In this document: positions 1-12,314 of the stretch, piece by piece
How the letters are laid out: each line of letters starts with the position of its first letter
Position numbering within the stretch: position 1 is the first letter of the stretch
Assembly (NCBI GenBank): GCA_022747635.1
Contig: JAKTNV010000003.1
Span: 33,883,199 to 33,947,198 of the forward strand
DNA from: Hetaerina americana
Lineage: Eukaryota; Arthropoda; Insecta; Odonata; Calopterygidae
Length of the DNA stretch: 64,000 nt
Direction of reading: 5' to 3'
Position numbers and translations under genes: made by a program
The notes under the pieces: model-generated
The model's database searches: none
What the model was told of the DNA's origin: nothing
What the model saw: only the letters and a program-made list of their open reading frames with translations

Positions 1-739
1 TTATGGAGTATTAGTTTAACATTAGATGACTTCACCTAAGTGGCATTATTCATATAATGCCATAGTAATCTCTGATAGATGATAGATATCTATTTCCCTG
101 TAAATGCATAACCTCACAAAAATAGTTTATAGCAGAAAGTAGCAAATATAATAGGAAAGATATATCTGAAGAACGTCATGATTTTTTCATATTATATAAT
201 TATTACTAACGTAAAATAATCATTATTATACCAAGAACGAGATGAATTGACACACTAAAATTGCTTTTCCACGAAAATTGGAAGCGGATACTATAATTGG
301 AATTCGAATGAAATATTCGTAGAGACACCCGTGATTTGTTTTAACGCATTATGAGTCTATATTGCATAGTTAGGAAAACGACAGCGAATTCCATTAATCA
401 ATATAGATTAACAAAACTCAGCACTAATAAGAGAATATGCTTTCATCAAAACAGAAAAATAGTGTCGCTAAAAAGACAAAGTCATAATAAGTTATAGACT
501 CGGTAAAAAGTTTACATTTTGACGAACATATGCTTTTTATAATACCTTAATATTATTATTCATATTGGTAACCTCCCGTTCAACGTAGATTCCGTGTGGC
601 CATCGCTACACACCCCAGGTCTGTTCAAAGAAGACAACCTTACGCTCCACAATAAATTACATTTAACTGTTTTAATGCCGAATACTTCTATCTCCGTTCA
701 TTTTATTAAATATGGCTATCATTTTCATCCCCCACTCAC
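1..739. other. AT-rich non-coding stretch
   Basis: No coding frame, RNA gene or clear repeat was recognised here. By position it would belong to the intron downstream of the second Dscam-like exon (minus-strand gene) or to later parts of that gene, but no later exon was found. Confidence 0.4.
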
Positions 740-1190
740 TTAATACCCCCAAGTCACTTTACTAACCTCTTCTCCTCTATCATATTCTTCAGAATTCCAT
801 CGCCTATCAAAGTATTCCTTTGCAAACCTAAATGATTTTATGAATCCCTTAGCGACTTTCATTTCTGTCTTCAGTTCCTACAATGCCTGTTTTAATATTT
901 CCTTTACGTAAACGTTGAAAATCATGGGTGGCAATGGGCACCCCTATCTTTTACTCTTCTTCTCAACACTGCCCATCCTGACTCTCTAACCGTCACAAGA
1001 ACCTAAATATTTGACACAGCTACAATTTATGGCTATGTGGCCAATCCCTCCAAATCTAATCCTAATTTTATTACATTCTTCTCTCATCCAAAGTCTCCAA
1101 ATTTGTGGAAGGTTAGAAGTTCTACTCATCAGATAAATTTTATTAGTACATATTTTCCTGTCAGTAGTTTCTTTTTTAGTTTAGTTTCCC
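740..1190 (-). pseudogene. Decayed LINE reverse-transcriptase fragment
   Basis: Read on the minus strand, about 990 down to 945 aligns base for base, with scattered changes, to the LINE at 34.2-36.26 kb around its 35350-35410 part. Both encode the segment RESGWAVLRR followed by the region that is RQGCPLSP in the better copy. Flanking sequence on both sides can be aligned more loosely and is full of stops and frameshifts. This is therefore an old, inactive copy of the same or a closely related non-LTR retrotransposon, inserted opposite to the 34 kb copy. The core match is seen directly; the outer limits are approximate. Confidence 0.6.
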
Positions 1191-1621
1191 TATATTTATT
1201 CAATTTAACTTAGTCGTGCATTTTGTATAAAAGATAGTCGAGGTATTTATGGATCTCTATTGTTCCATTTATATCAGAAAACTCCCCAAAAACTATTTTT
1301 TATTCGTTGAAGCACTGTTCTTTCTTTTAAAATCATAATTTTTATTAATCGCGGTAATAATTAAAATATCTCTCTATGTGCCCTAAATACCTCTATATAT
1401 TACTTTGATACGCTTGAAAATTGAATTTTCTGCCGATACATCATTTATGCTCGGAGGGAGCGTCGAAAATCTAGTCCATAATCACTCCCTATTTTTCTAT
1501 TTGTACAGCTATGATATCAATTTGGAGTTGGAGAGTTCATCAAAAGCCGTATTAAAGTCAAACAGAAGTGTCCTATTTATATTCGATGTTTCCAGGCCTA
1601 AATTTGTGGAAATCCATTATC

Positions 1622-1787
1622 ACTGAAGTAAAAATAACAATATATCTTTCCACTCAATTTTATTCGGTACAGCTAGTTCCTACGCATTGACGTCATCCTG
1701 AGGTACCTGAGGATGACGCCAATGCGTCAAAACTAGTTGTACCGAATAAAATTGAGTGGAAAAATAAATAGTCATTTTTACTTCAGT
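1622..1787. repeat. Foldback repeat 1, 166-base palindrome
   Basis: The left half is the imperfect reverse complement of the right half, with the axis between 1704 and 1705 in a GGTACC. Both ends read ACTGAAGTAAAAAT-like and both arms carry the motif TTCCACTCAATTTTATTCGG. The arms differ by only a few substitutions. The same arm sequence recurs in diverged form in the foldback at 12801-12929, so this is a dispersed family and not a local accident. It codes for nothing and has no transposase, so if mobile it is non-autonomous. Confidence 0.85.
1702..1743 (+). ncRNA. Hammerhead-ribozyme-like motif, decayed
   Basis: The order of parts fits a type I hammerhead: stem I 5' strand GGTAC (1702-1706), core CTGAGGA (1707-1713), one extra T, stem II GACGC/GCGTC (1715-1719 with 1724-1728), then AAA where the core expects GAA. 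Next come the palindrome ACTAGT (1732-1737), a T at the predicted cleavage position (1738) and the stem I partner GTACC (1739-1743). The G-to-A change at 1729 hits an essential core base, so this copy is probably inactive. A palindromic stem III would need pairing between two copies, as reported for minimal hammerheads of Penelope-like retroelements. That family link is inference. Confidence 0.4.
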
Positions 1788-4700
1788 AGGTGTTCTATTA
1801 TTTGATTCGAGTGTATCGCACGCAAAAGGCCAAAGAAAATGTACTGTTTGTTTCCTAAAGACATGTTAGTTGACGGATGAAAGTCGTGTTGCAGCTATTA
1901 ATGATGTTCTTTCGGAGCTTACAGACTTATGCGATTAATTGTTTTTCAATTTCCATGACGTTATTTTCTGTTCCTGCATTAATACCAACCTACCTTCAAT
2001 TACTGGTGAAATTCTCCTTCTGAAATCGACTACTAAGGGTATAATAATTACAAATTGCAACAAGGGGGTTTAAACCATTTGAAAATATTTTTTGGGTTAT
2101 ATACTTATACTATACCGTGTCAGAAATCATGCTTTTTTGGCAATAGTATTAGAAAAATTTGGAGTTCAATGCATTTTTATCTCTTGCTGGAAAACAAATG
2201 TGATTGCTACGCTTGCTATGGAGTTACCTATTCCATATCATAAAAAGTGAATAGGACGGGAGCGCGCAGGTGATTTATTCAGTGTACATCACGTACTCTC
2301 GTGGAGTCGTGGATAGCCAGACACCCACCCACTCTTCCCCAGCAAAAGTGCCTCTGGACCTTCTCTCGTCCCTTTCCTCCTTTCCAAAAAAATTGCCTCG
2401 GCCATTAATGGACGGCGCCCTGAATTGGATCCATTGTGCTTACATTCATTTCTCTCCTCTTCCAATTCTCTTCGTTTCTCTGTTCTAGTCATTAGCTTCC
2501 ATTTTCTCTAATATTTTATGACCATCGGGCTGTGTGCGATTTTAAATCGCTGACATAATCGGTCGGTTCCAACCAATTAAAAATGTGGGATGCATGTTTT
2601 AATTCCGATTAGTTCAGAAAAATTTGAACACCACATCTTCTATCTTTTTCCCCTTTTATGCCCTTATGGCCCCAAAAGTAAGTCTATGCGTGTTAATATA
2701 CCTTTATACGTGGAAATATATATTTAAAAGTGCACATATATGCACGAAAGATTGGTGTCCTAACACAAATCCCCCTAAAAACACACGTTCTTGCGACGCC
2801 GATGAATGACAAATTTTTACGCGGGCCGCAAAATCTTTAAATATTGCGGTGTTTATGGAAGATTTCTATCTTATATGTCTATGGAGTCCGGATTGGAGGA
2901 AGAAAGCTTAAACGAAAGTTACAGTATTAAGTCCGCTTTTGACTACATTTCTACTGTAAGTAGAATTTTTTCCCTATCAGTGAATATAATCGATTTCAGT
3001 GTGACTTTAAATGTTTCTCTACGTTTCTATAATCATAAATTGTATGACAGTTCTAAAAACATTTATTTGGTGACAGTTTATAATAAAAAAATACAAAATC
3101 TACGATTATTTCGAAAATACTGCCACAATTTTACGAAGCGCAAACGTAAAGCATCGTAGTTACGGGAAGTCAATAAATTATTTTTTTAAATGAAATCGTG
3201 GATTATGGATCCTCACGTGGGGGTACAAACGGACTGGCCTCTGAATTGATAAGAAGATAAAGTTACGTTTTTCCGCTCTGTTAAATAACAAAAACTGTCA
3301 AAGTTGCTCAACTTCATAAGTATTTTGATGGAATTTCCATAATAAAACTTTAAACATATTGTTCGACAATGTTATTAACATTATAATATGCTTGGGGGGG
3401 ATAGCATTTATAAGACATAACAAAAACAATTTCATAAACATTTCTTCGAAAAGAGAAAATATTTCTCCAACTACCTTTCATCTATTTCAATGTCGGATAA
3501 CTTGAATAAATCGAGGGATACAAATTAAAAGGAGATTTGAACTACCGTAAAAAAACTATTTTATCCCGACCATTATCAATCGTATTTATGCACCGCTTTC
3601 ATCCCAGAAGTAGAAGAGCTGGAAAAGGCTGAAGGAGATGGATTTGAAAACCAACAGCGGAAAAGTAAAATCCGGAAGAGCGAATTCAAACATGAATTAC
3701 ACTCATTATTGATATCTCATTTGCTTGATTTGATATCTTATGGAAAATAAATCAAATCTTCGTTTAGAAGATACGATAAATTGCCAGTTATATTTTCGGG
3801 ATATTCAAACATTCCCTTTGCTGAACTATCATCGATTGACGAGGTGAATTTCAAAGTTATCAATTCGCTGAAGCATTTTAATATATACTTTTTATCCCAG
3901 GCTATCGTAAGCATATTTTTTCGCATGATCTGGAGTGAAAATTTTATGAAGGGTCTAGGTGGCAGAAGATAGACTTAATTTTTCACTACAGCTATGAGAA
4001 TCAACACTAAAAATTGGGAAGGAACGGTGCTAACTCAATCTTGGGGACTGCGCTGTTCAAATCAATGCCTATTGCGACATGAGCACACTAGATCACGTCT
4101 GGATTTTTCTCTCTTTGTTTCCAGAGGCAGTCACTCATGTCTCCGCCAGTATTGACTAAAAGATAAATTGCTAACCGACTGTTTGTCACATCATGCCCCG
4201 CCCTACCGAGAGGTAGCGTGATTCGAAACCTTTACCTTTTTTACCCTTTCCCAGGGAGGTGAAACACGGTTCAATGGAGTGAACATTTGCAATTGACACG
4301 ATGCGCCATTTTTTCCTGATCCCCAAGAAATCACAATGGCAATGTCGCCCTGCATACTTAAATTACGATGGCCTGATTCGTGATGCAGTTTTGCTTCAGT
4401 TGAGTGCCATTCTGGCAACGCCACAAGCTGGAGCGACAAATTGGCATTTAAACCTTCCATCGAGGGTGAGCCTGTATTTCCGCGACCTAATTCCGAACGC
4501 TTAGTTCATGCGTTATCGTTTTTTATTTGCTCTAAATGTTTCTTTCGACGCGGATGGCAGCGCGGTTGCTGATTGTAATGGCAATGCTTTCCGTATGCGT
4601 TCCGTGATTTGTATGCACCGTGATGAATCAACCTAAAAAGTCAAGTCGAATGACAAGTCCACAGCTTTCCAACAATTCCTCCCTCTAATTTTGATATGTA

Positions 4701-6523
4701 TGTGTCCAATCGCGGTGTCTTGGCCGCTTAAATTTTTAATGATATATTTTGAAAATAGACATAGATACTGTTACACCATAAACGCAGACACGTTATGAAA
4801 ATATTTGACTGAAATATTAGTATTAAGTTTAAATATTGGAGAAAAAATACAATATTTGTGCTTTGAATAGAACGTTGCTAAATTCATGAAATTTCTGCCA
4901 CTCACTTTCATGACAGAAACGCTCAAACAACATGGCTAAAGTAAAACGATGTGCTGTTGCAAGAAGTTTCTTGAAGCATAATTGATCTAAAAGAAATTAC
5001 AATCAATTAGGAAGGCTGAGTAAGTGGTATCGATGGAAAAAATGAAAAGGCATGTGTAAAGTCATCGATTTGAGTCTTTGGTTCCAGTTTTCGTTCTTTC
5101 TAGAAATATTTTCCTTTAAAATCCGCCGTAATCATCGATTTTATTGCTAATCAAACGGGTGAGGATGTAGTTCTCTCACCCGGAGTCAAAGGATAAGTAA
5201 ACTCAAACATTTACAATGCATAGTTAATGAATAATATTCTTCGGGAGGAAGAAATTGAGACCATTTGATTCTTCCAATGGGAGTAGGTTGGAGTTGGGAG
5301 TAATTTATCCCATCCGCTCATCGCTTCCTTGATAACCAAAAATAAGAAAATCCCGCCGTTCGGGTTAATCTCAGGGCGTTCAAAGGGGAGTTCTGCAAAT
5401 CACCCCTTTTACTCTGCATGCGTTCGTTTGAAGGGCGAATACTCTCAACGCCTCCATGATCGGACGAACCCAGAACGCTCATTCAACGCGAGTTTCTGAG
5501 ATTCTCCGTTTACTCTGTACACTAGGACCCTCACCTTGTGAGCTTTCGCATTCAGCATGGAATGCGTGCGGAATTAGGCTCTAGTGGTCCTATGTGGAAC
5601 ATTCAGCTCATGATTCAACTGAAGATTTAGCGTACGTTTCAATAACTCTGAATCCTCTGAACTTGCGCAACGTGCGATATTTGATTTGGAAATTTCAAAT
5701 TGGAGTAGTTCAGCTGAAACCTAAACAAGTGACCAGTTCCTGAATCTCTCTTACCAAGTTCAATTCTGATATTTTAGAGCTCCGCTTCTCTCTCCTCCTC
5801 TTTCCCTCCATTCATATTGTTACGTACATGTATTACTCTAATCCAAAATCATTCTCTCATATTTTGATAGGCAGTGACTCTAGGTTCCGCCATAAATTAC
5901 TAGAATTACCATAACCACATTTTCATAAGTTTTAGAAAAAAGGACTAAATCAAACAATATCTTCGTTAAAAATACAAGTAAATTAATTCGAAGGAGCGAT
6001 AATATTCAATCCATCCCTGAACTCGAGTAAAATTTTCCTTAATCATTTTTTTAATCCGTGTTACTTCTTCATATTCCATGGCTTCTTGAATGAAGTGGAA
6101 TTAGCCCATCAAAACCCGAATTGCCGTTTTTGTACTAAAATGGCCAGTTAACTGGGATTTGAAAAATATTACACATGTAATTTGCTCTCGAAATTAAGTA
6201 AACATATGTTGTCCGTCTTTTCAAAGAATTTTTAAAAAAATCATCATTGTATTTGTAACTTCTCTCTATCATAACAGTCGTTAATGTCATTACGAACGCT
6301 GTTTATCTCATAATTATGAATGAATTCAAAGACGTTAAAAGTGTAACCGTACATGGTATAACTCAGGGGCCTCTCCGTAGTGTCCACTAACGCCACCATA
6401 ATAGTGAATGTTTCTATTAATTTACAATTTTTATTTTTATATAAAAGAACAAAACTACTATGAAATTTACTGTGGGTATATTGTCTGCACATAGGTTTCT
6501 AAATGCCTGTTACTCTTCCAAAT

Positions 6524-6554
<31 letters not shown>

Positions 6555-6643
6555 ATTATATATTTTGTATATAATTTCCTCAATGGCCAAAAACACCTTC
6601 AGGCATTGATTTCTGCTATTCTAATAGTTCTAGAGAGCTCTCT
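1788..6643. other. Non-coding stretch, no gene recognised
   Basis: This 4.9 kb is AT-rich with short random frames. A frame on each strand around 4203-4504 was examined as a possible exon and shows no recognisable domain, no Ig-type Cys/Trp pattern and no convincing splice sites. There is a short AT-rich tract at 6525-6575. The stretch lies 3' of the second Dscam-like exon in gene orientation, so it is most likely intron. Confidence 0.4.
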
Positions 6644-6654
6644 AATAGTTCTAG

Positions 6655-6872
6655 GAGGGCTCTCAGTAAAAGGCAATGATGGCGCAGATCAAGGAGATCG
6701 GCCCGGCATCAACTGCCACAGCTTCGGGCGAGAGTGAAGTTCACGGAATCGGCCGAAGTACTGCGATGCGGAAGGCAACGGGAAACCACCGCATTAAAAC
6801 TCCCGAGGAGATGCAGCCCTGCACCATGGAGGGCTGCAGTACACCAATTCTAGGATTCTAATACTAAAAAAA
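6655..6872 (+). mobile_element. Short A-tailed retroposon (LINE 3' end or SINE)
   Basis: A GC-richer 218-base insert ends in a run of A and is bounded by the 11-base direct repeat AATAGTTCTAG at 6644-6654 and 6873-6883, the hallmark of target-primed reverse transcription. An extra copy of the same 11-mer at 6623-6633 shows the target itself was locally duplicated. The insert contains GGAAGGCAACGGGAAACCAC (6771 onward), a type of sequence I associate with 3' ends of arthropod LINEs. It has no tRNA-like boxes that I can see, so a 5'-truncated LINE end is more likely than a SINE. A 61-residue open frame inside it has no recognisable product. Confidence 0.7.
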
Positions 6873-7231
6873 AATAGTTCTAGAAATGAACCAGCATTCC
6901 TGGAGTCTGTTTCTTAAGGCTACAAGTCGATTTACAAATCCTGCGAATCTATTCCTAAATGAGGTATCAAAAATTTCAAATTTCCATATTTTGTAATTGA
7001 GTGAAGATAACGGTTTAGCCCTATTTATTAATATCTGCGGACTAGGCTTGCACAAATCCAAGGGATTGGTAAACCTTAAAGTTTCAAGAAACTTTGGCAT
7101 AAGTAAATGCAGATAATGTAACTCATTCCCATATTTACATTCAGTTTCATACTTGACTAGAAATTAATTTAAACTGTCATCAGTATTCTTATCACAGCAA
7201 CGATAAACATGGGTAAGTATCCTCCCGAAAA

Positions 7232-7430
7232 ATTGGCCTGGTGGTCCAGTGTACAGAGTAAAGTGTTAACCTGATGACCGGAAGATCCCACTTTCATCCC
7301 AGGATCCACATTTGAGTACGCTCAACTTCATACAAGTTGTGTGATTTTTTGGATACCAGATCGTCCTAGGAAACCGTAGGTGGCACAGGGATCAAAAGGA
7401 ACTGATGTCCTTACCCTGATACGTAAATTT
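7232..7430 (+). mobile_element. tRNA-derived SINE, copy A
   Basis: A tRNA-like head containing GTGGTCCAG and a TCATCCCAGGATCC stretch is followed by a body with TGTGTGATTTTTT and TCGTCCTAGGAAACCG. The body matches copy B at 51010-51070 closely, and its end matches the minus-strand copy C at 24.0 kb near CCTTACCCT. The copy lies about 220 bases from the second Dscam-like exon on its donor side, within the downstream intron of the minus-strand gene. Boundaries are approximate and no target-site duplication was identified. Confidence 0.6.
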
Positions 7431-7651
7431 CCCGCGCCTTTAAACTTAGTACGTTTTAGGTGAACTCTATCCTCATTTAACAAACCAAACTTCGTGTTGA
7501 TTACTTTAAAGGATAGTCTCCTCTTAAAAGTCGCTTCACTCCTGACCTTGTTTGTCCTCATAAAAGCCTCGAAACCCACACAACTTGTTGGGCTCGCTCT
7601 CTTCCCTCGAGATCCCATGGATGTATTTCACACCCCGAAGGATACACTGAC

Positions 7652-7864
7652 CTGCTCTCACGTGGGAATCCCGGCTCAAGACCCTTCCGGCTGCATTCGA
7701 TGCGAGACACCTGTAGACGGCGCCGTGGACGTCGTGCCGGAAGGCCGCTGGTGGGAATGGCGGAAACAGCAGTGTCCCGTTGCGGAGGACGCGGCGAACT
7801 CCGGCAACGTCCCCGACGGCGGCCGCCGGGGCAATGACGCCTCCGCTCCCGTACCCATAGTCCC
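7652..7864 (-). CDS. Dscam2: Dscam-family Ig1 domain, C-terminal half (coding exon)
   Basis: This is an internal exon of a transmembrane Ig/FNIII neuronal cell-adhesion receptor of the Dscam family, which mediates homophilic recognition at the cell surface. After completing a split Gly codon, the exon encodes 70 residues. They include GVRRVLRNGTLLFPPF, then DVHGAVYRCLASNAAGR and LSRDSHVRA: the E, F and G strands of Ig1 with the second disulfide Cys (YRC). The acceptor is a pyrimidine-rich tract ending TTCCAG just above 7864. The donor is CAG|GTCAGT at 7652/7651. Both introns are phase 1, as is usual for Ig modules, and the exon joins in frame to the one at 14570. The first 15 residues (DYGYGSGG then Ala-rich) form an unusual low-complexity loop. 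The ASN..GR..SRD pattern favours a Dscam2-type paralogue over Dscam1; family certain, paralogue inferred. Confidence 0.9.
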
Positions 7865-9306
7865 CTGGAATGAAGAAGACTGGGGATATGGAAGGTGATC
7901 AACAGACACTCGGACTACATGAGGCAGCTCCGTTTGACCGTAAGGATGGGCCTAGACCTTTCAAGGTAACATACTTTTCGCATAATTTTTGTTTAAAATC
8001 ATTATTTTCTTTCCTTGAGGTATAACTGCATGTTTTTAATAAGAGGTACCTTGCTTTGACAGTTTGACTGCAAGAAATTAATTAGTCCGTATATCTTATT
8101 TTTATGCAAATCTTCTCAAAGGCTAGGGGTGATTTATTTTTGAGAGATAAAGTTTTGATATCAGTCAAAATGGTCCACATTCTATATTCAAACCATTTAA
8201 AGTCTTCGTTTCCTCAAGATTGCATCGAGTAAATGCCAAGAAATAAGTGATGCATATCTGATAACTTGCAGAATTCTTTTCCACCAATTATAGTTGAAGA
8301 TATAGTTTTATTGAACAGATCTGTGATACGTGTGTTGTATCTCTGTTGAATTACATATGCAGCTAGATAATTAATTAACAACTAAATGCAACAAATAAAC
8401 TAAATCATAATTCTGCTTTGGCAGATTTGCCACCGATCAAACGTATGATATGACAAAATGTGTCCATGGACGTAACCATGCTGAATTACATCGATAATTA
8501 TCCTCAATCTCTAAAATTATTCATTATGGAGAAAACTTTACACTTTAAACTTTCTCTTAGTATTTCTTTGAATCCACGACTGCAGAAAAGCTATTTGGGA
8601 GAAAATCAGAAAAAAATAATGGTAAGTATATAGTACCTATCAAATCACTGGTCTCGTAGTTACCCCTCGTAATATTGGTGCCTAGCTATCAGGAAAATAA
8701 ATACAAAAGCAGAATGACAATTTGGAAAACGCTTAGTTTACTTATTAGAGGAATCATCACTACACCTTTAACCTTCCCCGATGCAATCGGAGGGACCGAC
8801 TGGGCTCACCAACAGCCTTTTCAACGCAACGCATAAACTTCAAGGCAGATGCCGGAATATTCAACATCAAAATGAGAAACGTGGCCAGCGAGGTGAAAAG
8901 TCAACATTTATAAATCTGTTATATCATCCACCTAAAAATGTCAACGCATTTCCAAACACAAACAATACATTTTACGTCAACACAATTATCAATGAAGTTT
9001 AATCAGATTATAAACAACTTAGCCTCTATCTAGTTATGAGACTCCAGTTTATCACCCCAAATACAAGGGATGTTTACAAAATAATCTTAAATAATAATTT
9101 TAAGTTGGCTTGTGGCCAAGGTTTATTCGTTATAGCGATTCATTAACATATGTTAACAGCCCTTGGATAGTTTGGAAGGATCTATCGGTGGCACCCCGTT
9201 CGCCTTCAAACTCTTTAATTTCTTCGCCGTCCCTCTGGTTATGATACATTTATTTCCTTCTAATACAGCTGAATTTGTATCAGTATGCCTTGAACGTCGA
9301 AAAAAG

Positions 9307-9600
9307 GGGGAGCGGGATGATGCGGTTGCTAACGTACAGGCCCCGGGTTCAAATCCCGGAGCCGCTGGATATTTTTCAATGGTTTCCCGATCCCTACTCG
9401 AAGTGCTCTTGTGGAGAGCACTTTGAGTGAGTACGAGGTCCGTCAAATAGGACATAAAACTGCGGACCTCTTGGCGCCTTTCGACAAGAGTAGGCTAATG
9501 CCGACGCCGGATTTTTCTCCACCCTTTCTTTCCCCTCCATTCTTAATGGCGCAAATGACCTTAGCTGTCGATCGCCTCCCCTAAAACTATTACTACTATG
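9307..9600 (+). mobile_element. tRNA-derived SINE, second family
   Basis: The head holds a tRNA T-arm: stem CCGGG/CCCGG around the loop TTCAAAT, giving a B-box GGGTTCAAATCCC at about 9348-9360. The A-box region upstream is degenerate. The body contains AGTACGAGGTCCGTCAAATA, then GGCGCCTTTCGACAAGAGTA and ATGGCGCAAATGACC, which fold and read like the conserved central parts of metazoan SINEs. There is no second copy in this window, so the limits are estimates. Its orientation is opposite to that of the host gene. Frames overlapping it on both strands are shadows. Confidence 0.6.
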
Positions 9601-11002
9601 TCGAAAAAATTCCTGAAAATGAAACCTGGAAAAAACAGCGATTTTCATTATGTGCAAATTAAATAATGTAATTTTTTCTGCTCATTGACGGTAATATAGT
9701 TCCAATATTTACATAAAAATATTAAGAATGCCTAGATGAAGAGGATTTCACTGTACTGTAAAAGCAAGAATGGAGTTAACTGGTATCGTTATCTAAGCAT
9801 GGTCAATTGTAAATAGCCTAAATGAAATCTAGTAGCACAAGCTCGTCATAGATGTTACGCCAGCATTGAAATCTCCCGGAATGATATGAAAGCCGTCGGT
9901 AAAATTCACGAAAACTAGCATAATTCATAGACATATTAATTAAGCAACAATATCTTAACTCAATCATTTTTATTCCTGAATTTTTTTTAGCATTTCTCCG
10001 ATGTAAGAAGGAACGCTGCACCATTTCAACCCTGGAGTTTGCATGCCCTTAGCTCGTTACTCAGCGCCGACAGTAGACTACTCTTAAAAAATTACTCCCA
10101 GAGTTCACCTTACTCATCACTTATATAGAGCGTAGCACTTGCATGTGCGCTCTTCAAAGCATTGAAGCGGAGAACAGAGACGTCCTAGATTGAAAGACAA
10201 ACACCGCCGGGGAGACGGGGACCGTAAGGGCTACGAAAGGAAGACAAAAAATATCTATCTGCAGCAGAAACTTTTCGTCTTTTAATTCTTTTGTATCCTT
10301 GCGATATATGGTTTCCTTTTTCAAATATCATACATTTTAAAAGATACTTTAATAGTACTTTTTCTTTCAGAAAGTTTCTTGTTTCAAAACATATTCTTAT
10401 TTTCCGACGAAAAATGTCATAATGTGATGAACAACCGATAAAATGCCCATAAGTACGGCTGCCTTCTTGTACTATGGAAAGGGTGCCTTTCCAATTAACA
10501 TAATAACCGTATTAAATCTGAAATACCAGCCGTTTCAATTGGAATTATATTACAGATCCTGCGAACAAAAATATGAAGATTTTCGACATATTGAAAACCG
10601 TTTAATCATTCGAATTTCCTTATCAGACTTAACATACAAGTGCGAATGTAACTAATATACATTGTCGTTCAAATTGAAACTCCTCTACGCTCCTCAAATG
10701 TCTATAAAAAAGACAATCATCTGTCTTTAGTTTTGATTGATATTTTTTAAGAAGATAAAGCAAAGATCTGACTTTCGTGAAGCTCGCTTTTGTCTAGAGA
10801 GGCTAGGGTAACATAAATAATACTGATACATTTTCAGCAGACCCTCCTTTCTCTCTGGGCAATATCATATACGGCGAAGGACAAAAATATACTCCTGGAA
10901 TCTTATCAATTAAGCAAAAAATGAAAAATTAAAATTTACTTTTTTCCCAAAGTAGACACTTTATAAGGTGCCCAGTTGATAATCCACAGCGCGTAATTTT
11001 TG

Positions 11003-11381
11003 AAACTGTTCATCGCAAATAAGAAAGTGTTGTTTCATCATGACAATGCACCAGCTCACTAATCCGTTATTGCATTGGCCAAAATTCATGAATTCAAGTT
11101 TCAATCATATTTAGCCCCATCGGAATATTTTCAGTTCGCAAACTAGAAAAAATGGCTCGGTGGTCAAAGATTTTTCAGCCGTAAAGAAGTTTTGCCGGCA
11201 GTTAATGGTTATTTTGAGGAGCAAGACAGTTCTTGTTATAAAAAGGGTATCGAACTTATTGAACATTGCTGGGAAAAGTGTATGGAGCTGAAAGGAGATA
11301 TGTTGAAAAATAAATACATATTTTTCCATAATATTTGGTTTTTTTCCTTTGTTGGGTCGGGTACTTCTGGGATTACCCCAG
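11003..11381 (+). pseudogene. Mariner transposase C-terminal relic
   Basis: One reading frame, broken by in-frame stops at 11060-11062 (TAA) and 11144-11146 (TAG), encodes the end of a mariner DDD transposase. KKVLFHHDNAPAH holds the second catalytic Asp. SVIALAKIHE, a shortened LAPSEYFQFAN (the third Asp position reads Glu), KKWLGGQRF, VNGYFEEQDSS and WEKCMELKGD follow. A deletion has removed the stretch before LAPSEY. The 3' end appears to be a degraded terminal inverted repeat finishing in CCCCAGTA near 11383. The N-terminal helix-turn-helix region and 5' repeat were not found. It is an inactive fragment inside the Dscam-like intron. Confidence 0.8.
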
Positions 11382-12314
11382 TACGTCATATGTTCTCGGA
11401 AATATTATTCTTCCGTTCGAAATTTAATCTACATTTCAGCTCAGATACTTTTCCTCTAAATTAAGATTAGATTCAGCAAGGCTGCGTAATCAGTTTAGTT
11501 AGGATATTCTTTTCGGTATAGTACAATTGCTAGAATTGAAACAAATGTCTCCCATAGTTCAAATTTTACAATTAGATTACCTTTTTGTCATATTATTGTA
11601 AAATCCATAATTATTACCGATAAATACATTCCTAAATACTGTGTTTCAATTTTGTCAGCGTGAATGCAATCCAAAAATTATTTTAGAATTTCTGCTAATG
11701 TGCAATGAATAGCATCTATGCAAAATTAAGGTAAAACATAATTTTATTTCATTCAAGCTTAAAATCTAACTTCGGTTATTAAAGAGCCGCAAGTATTCAT
11801 ATTGAATTGAATACGATGATATAAATACATTTTGGAACTACTGAGAAATTAAATATCTATTGAAACATTATTTAAAAACGTGTTAAACTTAATATAATAA
11901 TTTAGTAGCCCTCAAAAGAGAAGTTATAATCTTGTCTTTCTTCGGTAAACTCTTGCTATGACACGATGGAATTTTCTCGTCCGGCTATGTCGAGATGCCC
12001 CCTTTTGCTCCCTAATTTCATAGATACCAGTTGAGGTGCACCATTAATTGTCCTCCACCTCGCAGTCTATGTCAAACTCACGAGGCACTCTAAAGCCTCA
12101 TGAAAGCAGTCTCTCCTCGCTTTCCCTTCTCCCGGCCATATCTCGATTCCCTCCTTTCGCCCTCTCCGTTCACCGTTCCTCGCCTTCGCTCCTAATGCAT
12201 GGAATTCCTCTTAGTCTCCTTATAATGGCAGTGGTGCTGGCATATTTCAACGAAATTGCTCCCGCATATTTGCAAAGAGGCAGTGGGGGAGAGGAAGGAT
12301 GGGAAGGGTGGCGG

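Noticed and set aside
1400..1626. Minus-strand DFNTAFDE-like stretch as a second RT motif
   Set aside because: It resembles an RT first-Asp motif, but it does not align in place with the relic at 740-1190 and has no supporting neighbours.
7494..7898. Plus-strand 134-residue frame over the second Dscam-like exon
   Set aside because: It is antisense to the real exon, which explains its GC-rich, repeat-free sequence. It has no recognisable domain.
9340..9370. Possible tRNA gene (GGGTTCAAATCCC)
   Set aside because: Only the T-arm is intact. No acceptor stem or D-arm pairs correctly, and the sequence runs into a SINE body.
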